Below, one piece after another: positions 17,052-34,038 of a DNA stretch of 64,000 bases. The notes beneath the pieces were generated by a model. That model searched no databases, was not told the origin of the DNA, and saw nothing but the letters and a program-made list of their open reading frames with translations. The DNA comes from Streptomyces camelliae (lineage in GTDB: Bacteria > Actinomycetota > Actinomycetes > Streptomycetales > Streptomycetaceae), in contig NZ_CP115300.1 of NCBI RefSeq assembly GCF_027625935.1, forward strand, positions 186,001 through 250,000. Reading direction: 5' to 3'. Position 1 is the stretch's first letter; the number at the start of each line of letters is the position of its first letter. A program made the position numbers and the translations under genes.

Positions 17052-18814
17052 AGGGCGTGCAGATCTTCTCTCGTGGCTTTCTGCATGGTGGTTCGTTGGT
17101 CTGGCATGAGCGGGTTGGATAGGCAACGGACCATGCTGGCAGCCAAGTTCGAGGCGATTCTGCCGCACCTCGACGAGCGGCAGCGTCGCCTGCTGATAGG
17201 GGCGGAGGCCCAGTCCCTCGGCCACGGCGGGATCAGAGCGGTCGCTCGTGCCGCCGGTGTCCGTGAGGCCACTGTGTCTGCCGGAGTGCGGGAACTCGAC
17301 TCCGGAGGGGCGCCGTTGGGCCGCGTCCGTCGGCCCGGCGCCGGCCGCAAACGCGTCGTCGACCGGAACCCAGCCGTTCGGGAGGCACTCCTCACACTGG
17401 TCGAGCCCACCGTGTCCGCGGAGATCCCATGTCGCCGCTGCGCTGGACCACCAAATCCACCCGCGAGCTGGCCGAGCAGCTGACCCGGCAGGGCCACAGG
17501 ATCTCCGCGGACACGGTGGGCGACCTGCTGCGCGACGAGGGCTGCAGCCTGCAGAGCAATGCCAAGACGCTGGAAGGCAAGCAGCACCCCGACCGGGACG
17601 CACAATTCCACTACCTCAACGGGCAGGCCCGCGACCACCAGGACGGCGGTGCTCCGGTGATCAGTGTGGACACGAAGAAGAAGGAGCTGATCGGCCCGTT
17701 CAAGAACAACGGCCGTGAATGGGAGCCGAGAGGCGAGCCGGTGCGGGTCGACACCCAAGTCTTCCCGGACCGCGTGCTGGGCAGGGCGGTGCCTTACGGC
17801 ATCTACGACGTCGCCGCGAACACCGGCTGGGTCAACGTCGGCACCGACCATGACACCGCCGCGTTCGCCGTCGAGTCGATCCGCCGTTGGTGGAACGGAG
17901 CCGGGCGGGCCACCTATCCGACGGCCGGCCGGCTGCTGATCACCGCCGATGCCGGCGGCTCCAATGGGTATCGCACCCGCACGTGGAAGACCGAACTCGC
18001 CCGGTTCGCCGCTGAGTCCGGCCTCACGATCACCGTCTGCCACCTGCCTCCCGGGACTTCGAAGTGGAACCGGATCGAGCACCGGCTGTTCTCCCACATC
18101 ACCATGAACTGGCGCGGCAGGCCCCTGACCAGCCACGAAGTCATCGTCGAGAGCATCGCGGCGACCACCACCAAGACCGGTCTGACCGTGCACGCGGAAC
18201 TCGACACCAACCCGTACCCCACCGGCATCCAGGTCAGCGACGACGAGATCGCCTCTCTGCCGATCACCCGCCACCGCTTCCACGGCAACTGGAACTACAC
18301 CCTCCACCCCCAGCATCCGATGGAAGCGGCGACGACCGACAGCACGTCGGACCAGGCCCCGGCGGGCAGACCGCCTCGCCTCACGTGGCGTTCGCTGCAG
18401 GACCCGGAACTGACCGGGATGACCCGTCAGCAGCTCAGCGAGCTCATCGACGCGCTGACTCCAGCGCTGGAGGTTCAACGCGAGCAAGTGCTCCGCACAC
18501 GTCGCGGTCACGAGTGCCTGGTAGCCCCTGGCACAGGTGCCAAAGCCAAACTCACCCCAGCCGACAGGATCCTGGTAACCGTGCTCCACCTGCGCAAACT
18601 CGCGACCATGGACCTCCTCGGCCAACTCTTCGGCGTCACCGCCATGACCATCAGCCGCGCGAAACAGGAGGTCCGCCCGCTACTGGAAGCACACGGCCAC
18701 CACATCAACGCTTCTACCGCCCGCCTCCGCACACCAGCCGACGTCGCGACGTTCCTCGCTCCCGACTCCACCCAGACCAAGGTCAAGACGACGAGTTAAA
18801 GATCTGCACGCCCT
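17052..18814 (+). mobile_element. ISAzo13-family insertion sequence with intact 16-bp inverted ends
   Basis: AGGGCGTGCAGATCTT at 17052-17067 is repeated exactly, in inverse, at 18799-18814, enclosing the transposase gene. The element is 1763 bp. No matching target duplication is seen at the flanks. The right end directly abuts the integrase tail at 18822. Confidence 0.8.
17106..18799 (+). pseudogene. ISAzo13-family transposase, one frameshift
   Basis: The N-terminal frame (17106 to about 17412) has LAAKFEAILPHLDERQRRLL and ARAAGVREATVSAGVRELDS. After a shift near 17412 the second frame resumes at SPLRWTTKSTRELAEQLTRQ and runs through the DDE-type core (PVISVDTKKKELIGPFKNNG, LLITADAGGSNGYRTR, PPGTSKWNRIEHRLFSHITM) to the C-terminal helix-turn-helix tail. 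Apart from this one shift the protein looks full length for the family. Dead unless frameshifting restores it. Confidence 0.85.
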
Positions 18815-18821
18815 TAGCCAT

Positions 18822-18990
18822 GGTCAAAGGCCCCGACCCACTCCACCTCGCGGAGGTCTTCGGGCTCGGCGAGAAGACCGCGATGCGTTACGCGGACTCC
18901 GCACGCGCACTACCGGAACAGGCAGCCGAGCACTCGGCATCGCCCTCGGGAAGGAGAACTTGGCCCGGATTGACGGAACTTGAAGAATGA
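18822..18990 (+). pseudogene. Integrase/recombinase C-terminal tail fragment
   Basis: Reads KGPDPLHLAEVFGLGEKTAM and RYADSARALPEQAAE, the typical tail of Streptomyces site-specific integrases (PLHLA-VFG--xKTAIRYA). Only about 55 codons remain and no upstream catalytic part is present. Confidence 0.6.
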
Positions 18991-19501
18991 CGGCCTTGCA
19001 GACTCGACAGGCATGGCCTGATGACGCATCAGCGGTCGCCGGTGTCTACGTGCGCTCCTGGCAGACGGCCTTTGCCGGCCTCGTCCCCCAGCACTACCTC
19101 GACGCCATGGACCCAAGCCGCGAAGAGTCCGTGTGGAAGACACGCATCGCGCAGACACGATGGCCATCGTCGGGAGTACTGGTAGCCGAAACCGAAGCGG
19201 GCATCGTCGGATTCGCAGGTTTCGGCCCATCCCAAGAGGCCCCTGCCGTCGCGGAAATCGGCACTCTTACACGACGCGCGAGGTCTGGGGCACTGGGATC
19301 GGGAAGCACTTGATGCTGGCCACGCTGACGACTCTCGGACAGGCCGAGTACACGCAAGCCACCTTGTGGGTACTGGAAGACAATCGTCGCGCCCGGCGCT
19401 TCTACGAAACTGCCGGCTGGCGCGCAGACGGCGCAGCCGTGGAAGACACCACCGGTGGGGCCTCTCTCAACAAGTTGCGCTACCGCCGCCCACTTGGCTA
19501 A
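18987..19501 (+). pseudogene. GNAT-family N-acetyltransferase, single-base frameshift
   Basis: The first frame (ATG 18987) reads ASAVAGVYVRSWQTAFAGLV and VAETEAGIVGFAGFGPSQEA up to AEIGTL. After loss of one base near 19270, the protein continues in the next frame with VWGTGIGKHLMLATLTTL (acetyl-CoA loop) and FYETAGWRADGAAVEDT. The lost base is shown by a second copy of this region (55618-55794), which keeps the frame at the same point. The whole protein would be about 171 residues. Confidence 0.8.
19160..19336. repeat. Dispersed repeat, copy 1 (partner 55618-55794)
   Basis: About 177 bases shared in the same orientation with 55618-55794. The first 104 bases differ at one position; the rest is more diverged and copy 1 lacks one base. 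It is the central part of a GNAT gene. Confidence 0.85.
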
Positions 19502-19601
19502 CCCGCTCGGCATCCTGTCCGTCCAGGGGACAAGGGGATTGCCGCAGAGTTGGGCGACACCTGACCTGGCTCGCTGAGAGGCGGCCTGGAAGGATGTTGC
19601 A

Positions 19602-19895
19602 GTGCCCAAGTCGTATCCGAAGGAGTTCCGCGAGGACGTCGTGCGGGTCTCGCGCAATCGCGAGCCCGGCGTCACGCTGGAGCAAATCGCCGCCGACTTC
19701 GGCGTCCACCCGATCACGCTGTCGAAGTGGCTGCGCCGCGCCGACTCCGACGAGGGCGCCAGGCCCGTGACGGCGTCGGGTGAGTCGGCCGAGTTGCGCG
19801 GGGCCCGGAAGCGGATCCGGCTGCTGGAGCAGGAGAAGGAGGTGCTCAGGAGGGCTGCGGCGTATCTGTCGCAGGCGAACCTGCCGGCAAAATGA
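19602..19895 (+). CDS. IS3-family transposase OrfA
   Basis: 97 residues from GTG 19602: helix-turn-helix (EFREDVVRVSRNREPGVTLE, IAADFGVHPITLSKWLRRAD) and a leucine-zipper tail (RLLEQEKEVLRRAAAYLSQ). Complete for OrfA. Its stop overlaps the start of OrfB in an AAAATGATG context, as usual for IS3 elements that make the fusion by ribosomal slippage. The partner is broken, so the element is inactive alone. Confidence 0.85.
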   Translation: MPKSYPKEFREDVVRVSRNREPGVTLEQIAADFGVHPITLSKWLRRADSDEGARPVTASGESAELRGARKRIRLLEQEKEVLRRAAAYLSQANLPAK

Positions 19896-20205
19896 TGTAC
19901 CCGCTCGTCCGCGAGCTGGCCGCCGCCGATGCCTCTTGCCGGGTGCCGGTGGCGGTGACGTGCCGGGTGCTGGGGCTGGCCGCCAGCCCTACTACCGGTG
20001 GCTGGCCTGCCCGGTCAGCGCCGCCGAGCTGGTCGAGGCGTATCGGGCCAATGCCCTGTTCGACGCGCATCGCGACGATCCCGAGTTCGGTCACCGGTTC
20101 CTGCTCGACGAGGCCCGCGCCGCCGGTGAGCCTATGGCTGAGCGGACCGCCCGGCGGATCTGCCGGGACAACGGCTGGTGGAGCACCTTCGGCGGGGAGC
20201 CGGTC
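19892..20205 (+). pseudogene. IS3-family transposase OrfB, frameshifted and truncated
   Basis: Starts MMYPLVRELAAADASCRVPV, shifts frame near 19982 (one C appears missing), continues QPYYRWLACPVSAAELVEAY and RTARRICRDNGWW, then loses homology about 20200, before the DDE core. Confidence 0.75.
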
Positions 20206-20515
20206 AAGGGGTGGCTGCGCCTGCCGGGGACGGCGACCGAACCGCTTCCGGCGGTCGTGAAGTACGTCGGTTGTGGCGGTGGACGGGGGCATGTGCTGGA
20301 GAACCTGCTCGGCGGGCCGCCGAGTACGCCCATCTCCAGATGGACAGGCGCGGGCAGGGCTCGGGCTGGAGGGGCCGCCCCCTCCAGCCGCAGCGCGCTG
20401 ATCAGCATTGCGAACTGACACGGACTCAACTCAATTCGGTGAACCTGCGACCAGCAGTCACGGCACCTCCTGGACTCGCTCCACGACGCCGGGCGGCCGG
20501 AAAGGAACACATTCT
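20206..20515. other. Spacer upstream of the GH43 gene
   Basis: No gene is supported. It holds the strong hairpin at 20364 and must contain the GH43 promoter, but no clear -35/-10 pair or LacI-type palindrome is visible. Confidence 0.4.
20364..20389. terminator. Hairpin upstream of GH43
   Basis: GGCTGGAGGGG (20364-20374), a 4-base loop and the exact complement (20379-20389). It would insulate the GH43 gene from IS3 transcription. Confidence 0.6.
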
Positions 20516-22051
20516 GTGCGTACGTACGACAACCCCGTGATCAGCGGGTTCCACCCCGATCCGAGCGTGTGCCGGGTCGGTGACGACTACTACCTGGTGT
20601 GCTCCAGCTTCGAGTACTTCCCCGGGCTGCCGCTCTTCCACAGCAAGGACCTCGTGCACTGGGAACAGATCGGCAACGTGCTCGACCGGCCCGAGCAACT
20701 GCCGCTGCCTCTCCCTGGTGCGAAGGCGTCCGGCGGCCTCTACGCCCCCACGATCCGCTACCACGACGGCCGTTACTGGGTCATCAACACCAACATCGAC
20801 GGCGGCGGCAACTTCGTCGTCTCGGCCGAGCGGCCCGAGGGACCGTGGAGCGACCCGGTGTGGATCGCCCTGACCGGGATCGACCCCGATCTGGCCTGGG
20901 AGGAGGACGGCACCTGCTGGTGTGCCTTCTCCGGGCCCGCAGGCGGCATCAACATGGCCAGGATCGACCCGGTCAAGGGGGAGGTGCTGGAGGGGCCCTT
21001 TGCCACCTGGTCGGGCAGCGGCCTCAAGTACCCCGAGGCGCCGCACCTCTACCGCATCGGCGACTGGTGGTACCTGCTGATCGCGGAAGGCGGCACCGAA
21101 CGCGGCCACAGCGTGTCCATCGCCCGCGGCCGCTCGCCGCGCGGCCCCTGGGAAGGCGCACCCGCCAACCCCCTGCTGTCCCACAGCGGTACCGGCCGCT
21201 CCATCCAGAACACCGGCCACGCCGACCTGGTGGAGGCTACCGACGGCAGCTGGTGGATGGTGCTGCTCGGCGTCCGGCCCCGCGGCTTCACACCCGACGT
21301 GCACGTGCTCGGTCGCGAGACGTTCCTGACCCCTGTGGAGTGGGACGAGGACGGCTGGCCCGTCGTCGCGCCTGTTCCCGAGAGTCACGCGGCCCCGGGC
21401 GGTGCCTGGCACCCCGTTCCGCCCCTGCCCGCCCGCGACGACTTCAACGAGTCCGCTCTCGCGCAGCACTGGGTCTCGCCATTCACCCGCCCAGAGGGCT
21501 CCTGGTCGCTCACCGAGCGCCCTGGCTGGCTGGCCCTCAGAGCCACCGGCGCCACCCTCGACCGCCCCGGGTACACCTTCGTCGGCCGCCGCCAGCAACA
21601 CCACGACTGCCGCGTCACCGCTGTGATCGACCCGGGTACGGGACGCGGCGGCCTCAGCGTGCGCCTGGACGAAGCCCACCACTACGAACTGGAGGTCGGG
21701 AACGGTGAGGCCTGCGTCGTCGCCCGGATCGGTCCGCTGCGCCAGATCGTGGCCGGCCGACCGGTCCCGTCCGGACCGCTGACCCTCACCGTCACGATCC
21801 GCACGTCCGACCTTGTGCCCGCGTCGCCCGAACTCACCGATGGCGGAACCACCGGCCCTGACACCGTCGTCTTCTGGCTCGGCGACCCCGACGCCCCGGA
21901 CGCCCAGCCACTCGCCGAACTGGACGGGCGCTACCTGTCCACCGAGGTCGCCTGCGGCTTCACCGGCCGCGTTATCGGCATGTACGCCACCGAGGGCGCG
22001 GTCGCCTTCGACTGGTTCGAGTACACCCCGGCATCGGCGCCCTCCGCTTGA
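20516..22051 (+). CDS. GH43-family beta-xylosidase/arabinofuranosidase
   Basis: 511 residues from GTG 20516, with AAAGGA about ten bases upstream. The five-bladed propeller of GH43 occupies roughly residues 4-310: catalytic base Asp15 in GFHPDPSVCRVGDDYY, pKa-tuning Asp near 123-125 (GIDPDLAW), catalytic acid Glu174 in KYPEAPHLYR. Residues about 330-505 form the C-terminal beta-sandwich usual in xylosidase-type GH43. No signal peptide is seen, so it should act inside the cell on short xylo- or arabino-oligosaccharides after uptake. It has no CBM13, unlike its neighbours. Confidence 0.9.
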   Translation: MRTYDNPVISGFHPDPSVCRVGDDYYLVCSSFEYFPGLPLFHSKDLVHWEQIGNVLDRPEQLPLPLPGAKASGGLYAPTIRYHDGRYWVINTNIDGGGNFVVSAERPEGPWSDPVWIALTGIDPDLAWEEDGTCWCAFSGPAGGINMARIDPVKGEVLEGPFATWSGSGLKYPEAPHLYRIGDWWYLLIAEGGTERGHSVSIARGRSPRGPWEGAPANPLLSHSGTGRSIQNTGHADLVEATDGSWWMVLLGVRPRGFTPDVHVLGRETFLTPVEWDEDGWPVVAPVPESHAAPGGAWHPVPPLPARDDFNESALAQHWVSPFTRPEGSWSLTERPGWLALRATGATLDRPGYTFVGRRQQHHDCRVTAVIDPGTGRGGLSVRLDEAHHYELEVGNGEACVVARIGPLRQIVAGRPVPSGPLTLTVTIRTSDLVPASPELTDGGTTGPDTVVFWLGDPDAPDAQPLAELDGRYLSTEVACGFTGRVIGMYATEGAVAFDWFEYTPASAPSA

Positions 22052-22455
22052 CGCTCGGCCTTCGGCCGCGTGCGACACCTGCGTCCGTGCGGGCGTCGCG
22101 CGCGGCATGCCGCGAGACCGCCCGTCAAAGGGAGTGGCCGACGTACTCCGCGAGCCCACCGTCGGACGGCCTCGCCACGCTCACCACCCCTGCTTCCTGC
22201 CGTCGACCCCGAACAGCCGGACGAAGGCTCGGCCAGGGTCCCGCGCTCCGCCAGCCGCTTCGGCTTCGAGCGCATCCCCTCGACGTGCCGCGGCGCGGTC
22301 CCCAGACTAAGGTGCTGGCAGACCTCTTGGCAGCGCATCGCCGCTCCCGAGGTCGCGAAGAAGGCGATGATCTCCAGGTACTCGCCGCCGGCATCGGCGG
22401 ACCTGCCGCCGACTGAGGCTGATCCGTGAGTGGACACCGGGTTTCATGCGACGAG
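22052..22455. other. Spacer with a helix-turn-helix protein remnant
   Basis: On the minus strand, 22203-22386 reads EYLEIIAFFATSGAAMRCQE and HVEGMRSKPKRLAERG, which resembles the C-terminal winged-helix end of a conserved Streptomyces protein often found by transposons. It has no start and loses sense after LAEPSS. Nothing else is supported. Confidence 0.35.
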
Positions 22456-22665
22456 TCACAGCGTACGTGTCGTGATCAGTTGTTGTTCGAACTCTGCTGG
22501 TGTGAGGTAGCCGAGCGCGAAGTGGCGACGGCGCTGGTTGTACTACGACAGCCAGCGGAACAGCTCGCGCCGGGTCTGTGCCTTGGAGGTCCAGCGGCGG
22601 CCGTGGAGCAACTCGCGCTTGAGGCCCTGGAAGAACGACTCGGCGAGGTCATTGATGCCCCTATC
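22456..22665 (-). pseudogene. IS3-family OrfB C-terminal fragment
   Basis: The minus strand reads ESFFQGLKRELLHGRRWTSK, AQTRRELFRWLS, stop, YNQRRRHFALGYLTPAEFEQ. The TAG replaces a residue before the conserved YNQRR. Catalytic Asp residues are absent. Confidence 0.7.
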
Positions 22666-22676
22666 GATGTCAACGC

Positions 22677-22802
22677 GTCGAGGCTGTTGCACTGGCACTC
22701 AACAACAGGCCCCGCAAGACCCTCGGTTGGAAGACACCCGCCGAAGCCCTCAACGAACATCTACTATCAGTCCGGGAAGCCGGTGTTGCGACGACCGGTT
22801 GA
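22677..22802 (+). pseudogene. IS30-family transposase C-terminal fragment
   Basis: Reads LALNNRPRKTLGWKTPAEAL followed by NEHLLSV and a short tail to TGA 22800-22802, the standard C-terminus of IS30 transposases. The rest of the gene is missing. Confidence 0.7.
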
Positions 22803-23096
22803 GTCCAGGCAGTACTGCTCGAAGGCATTCTCTGACGTCTGTCGCCGGGCCGGGATCCGCCGTTCCATGGGCGCGGTCGGCACTTCGGCGGACAACGCGG
22901 CGCGGAGTCGTTCTTCGCCTCGCTGAAGCGGGAGGCCCTGCCCAGCCGGCGCGGCCGGCCGACCGAACGGGCCGCGCGGCTCGCGGTCTTTCGCTCGCTC
23001 GGCTTCTACAACCAACAGCGCAGGCACTCCACGATCGGCTACCTCGCCCCGGCCGTCTTCGAACAGAGATCAACTACGCTGGCCATCGCTCTATGA
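22803..23096 (+). pseudogene. IS3-family OrfB C-terminal fragment, frameshifted
   Basis: Reads SRQYCSKAFSDVCRRAGIRR, MGAVGTSADNAA, shifts frame near 22900, then ESFFASLKREALPS and FYNQQRRHSTIGYLAPAVFE to TGA 23094-23096. A different IS3 lineage from the minus-strand fragment at 22456. Confidence 0.7.
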
Positions 23097-23102
23097 CAAC
23101 CG

Positions 23103-25578
<2,476 letters not shown>

Positions 25579-25899
25579 CCCGCCTGATCCACGGTGATCG
25601 CGATCGGGTGCCATCCTGCCGGCGCGCAGACACGCGGTTTACGGCGGGGGCAACTGCACCTGCTGACCGATACTCACCGCCTCAAGGAACCCCAGCCGTG
25701 CGTCGGCTGGGGTTCCTCTCGGCTTCGGCACCGTCTAGTCCCCAGCGGCTGCCGGTGATGTAGAGGCGGTCGTCTCTCCAACTTCGGGGATGCCAGCCAA
25801 AACTGCCTTGTTCCTTCTCCACCAACCGCTTCAGTTTCCCTGTGTGCCCTCGATCTATTGACATCGGCACCCCGCCGAAATGGGGACTGTACGGTCACT
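25579..25899. other. Spacer between GH62 and the ISL3 element
   Basis: Holds the GH62 terminator at 25685. A minus frame 25682-25870 is open but its 3' part lies within the hairpin, so it is not credited as a gene. Confidence 0.4.
25685..25717 (+). terminator. Terminator of the GH62 gene
   Basis: AGGAACCCCAGCCG (25685-25698), 5-base loop, exact complement (25704-25717), about 110 bases after the GH62 stop. Confidence 0.8.
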
Positions 25900-27355
25900 G
25901 GCCCTGTCTCACATTTGGTGCTGACGGAGAGTCGTGAGGGTCGTTGACACTCGTGTGAAGGAGGTCAACGAGCTTGCGCAGACGGCATTTTCGGGTCTGT
26001 CCCCGCTGGTCATAGAGGATGTGGCCCGACGCGGGTAAGCGGATCGTGGTGCGGGCACGGACTCCGCGGGACGCCCGCGGTCTGTCCGGTGTGCGGGGCG
26101 CCGTCGGCGCGGGTGCACGGCTATCAGCTGCGGACGGTGGCCGACGTGCCGGTCGATGACCGCCGAGTGGTGGTCCGTGTGCGGGTGCGGCAGCTGGTGG
26201 GTCCCACGCTCGGCTGCTGCCGCACCTTCCGCGCACAGGTGCCCGGGGTGCTGGAGCGTCACCGGCGCGCCGCACTGCCCGTCTGACCAGGCAGGTCAAG
26301 GCTGCGGTCAAGGAGTTGGCGGGCCGGGCGGGGGCACGGTTGCCGGCGATACTCGCGATGGGCCTGTCTCGTCACACGACCCTGCGCACTCTGCTGCGCA
26401 TCCCGTCGCCACCGCGGGTGCCACGCGTGATCGGCATCGATGACTTCGCTCTGCGCCGGCGGCACCGCTGTGCCACTGTGGTGATCGACACCGAGACCCA
26501 TGAGCGCATCGATGTGTTGCCCGGCCGCACAGCCGACACGCTGGAGGCGCGGCTGCGCGAGCATCCGGGCATCGAGGCCGTGCGCCGTGACGGCTCCACG
26601 ACCTACGCCGAGGCCATCCGCAGCGCCCTGCCCGATGCGGTGCAGGTCAGCGACCGCCGGCATGTGTGGCACAACCTGTGCGAAGCCGCCCTGAGCAAGG
26701 TGAAGGCACACAGCACCTGCTGGGTCACCGTACTCGACGCCCCCGGTAACGCCGGTCCCCGAACACAGACCACCCTGGAACGCCGGCACCAGTTCCACGG
26801 CCTGCCCGACCAGGGCGTGGGCCTGCTCGAATGCGCCCGCCGACCGCAACTGGCCCTGAACACCGTCAAACGCCACGCCCGAGCCGACCGGCCCGAGCGG
26901 ATGCTCCGCGTCCCCAAGTACCGCGCCAGGCTCGTCGACCCCTACCGCGAACACCTGCGCAAACGCCGCGCCGAGGACCCCGCCGTCCCCGTCAAGCACC
27001 TCTTCGAAGAGATCAAAGCCCTCGGGTTCACCGGCTGCCTGAACCTCCTGCAACGTCACCGAACTCGTGACGCGTCGCGCAGGAAATACCGACGGGCTCT
27101 CACGCTGGATCGCCCAGGTCCGCGCAGCCGCCCTGCCCCATCTGCACGCCTTCGCCCGAGGCCTGGACCGAGACCGCGACGCCGTGATCGCCGTGCGCAC
27201 ACTTTCATACAGCAACGGCCCCACCGAGGGCATCAACACCAAGACCAAACGGATCGCGCGCCAGATGCACGGACGAGCAGGCTTCAGCCTTCTTCGCCAC
27301 CGCATCCTCCTCGGATAGCGGCACGCTCCGTCACCACCGAATGTGAGACAGGGCC
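25900..27355 (+). mobile_element. Dead ISL3-family insertion sequence with 28-bp inverted ends
   Basis: The left end at 25900 (GGCCCTGTCTCACATT...) and the inverse of the right end at 27355 match at 26 of 28 positions. The element is 1456 bp. No 8-bp target duplication is evident. Confidence 0.85.
25960..27318 (+). pseudogene. ISL3-family transposase, multiple frameshifts and a deletion
   Basis: Family segments appear in three frames: FSGLSPLVIEDV (about 25990), CGAPSARVHGYQLRTVADVP in frame with 26089, the DDE start GIDDFALRRRHRCATVVIDT (about 26430), DRRHVWHNLCEAALSKVKAH, LFEEIKALGFTGCLNLLQ (about 27000), then a deletion of the middle of the C-terminal domain, and RIARQMHGRAGFSLLRHRIL at the end. 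Non-functional. Confidence 0.85.
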
Positions 27356-27559
27356 GTTGATGATTGGACAGACCCCGGCCAGGAATGAGGGATGGCCGAG
27401 ATAGCGACCGTGATGCTGCCCGTATCGGTGATGATCGCGCCCGCTCCTCCCAACGTGGTGATCACCGCCCTGGCGCCCGGGCGCCCAGCGCGGCGTGCGC
27501 TTTCCGCACGGAGGACGGGTCCGTAGCCCTTTCTGGGGCGGGCTGCCCGTGGGCCACCG
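27356..27559. other. Spacer with no supported gene
   Basis: Short frames only. It follows the ISL3 right end and leads into a second ISL3 relic. Confidence 0.3.
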
Positions 27560-27865
27560 CTTGTTCCTGCTCGTTCACGAATGCCGCCCGGTCGGCACGG
27601 AGCGACTCATGCAGCGCGCGTCGCCGGGATGCTCGGCAAGCCACCGGGCGACCGTCGCGGTGGCCAGGTCGGGCAGCAGATCGATGGGCCGCCGGGTGTC
27701 GATGTCCACCAGGATGGTGCCGTGGCGCCAGCATCACCGCTGGCCGTTCGAGTACCCCTGCAGCCCGGCGCGTCGCCGCACGTGCCGGAAGGTCAGCCCG
27801 TCGACCTGGTCGGCGAACGTCACCTGCGGGCACGGGCGTTCGCGGTAGCGGAACGGCGGACCTGT
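27560..27865 (-). pseudogene. Second ISL3-like transposase relic
   Basis: The minus strand reads CPQVTFADQVDGLTFRHVRR (zinc-finger/helix region) and, after an internal deletion and stop, HGTILVDIDTRRPIDLLPDL and ARWLAEHPGD, the early DDE region of ISL3 transposases. It is a different lineage from the element at 25900. Confidence 0.6.
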
Positions 27866-28051
27866 GCACGTCGACCGGGTCGGTGTTCGGTTGCGCAGCA
27901 AGTCCACGCGGGAGTTGGGCGTACGAGGAGCGGAGACGCAGGACTGCAACGATCCCGGATGGTCGGCACCAGTCCCGAATGCCGCTGCTCCCGCGTCAGA
28001 AGCGCCGCATGGCGCCTGCGCGGATCCGGCTTGGCGTGCGTCGAGCTCTGC
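27866..28051. other. Spacer downstream of the esterase gene
   Basis: No gene is supported; it separates the second ISL3 relic from the terminator of the glycosidase array. Confidence 0.3.
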
Positions 28052-28089
28052 GGGGCCAGGCCCGCACGGTGCCGTGCAGGCCTGGCCCC
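28052..28089 (-). terminator. Terminator of the CBM13-enzyme array
   Basis: Arms of 18 bp (28052-28069 and 28072-28089, beginning GGGGCCAGGCC) with one mismatch and a 2-base loop, seven bases past the esterase stop. Confidence 0.85.
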
Positions 28090-28095
28090 GGTGTG

Positions 28096-31523
<3,428 letters not shown>

Positions 31524-31575
31524 GCGGAGCCTCTCAGCGTCGTTGAGGGGGTGGGTGTTCTCGTCCGTCACCGGA

Positions 31576-34038
<2,463 letters not shown>

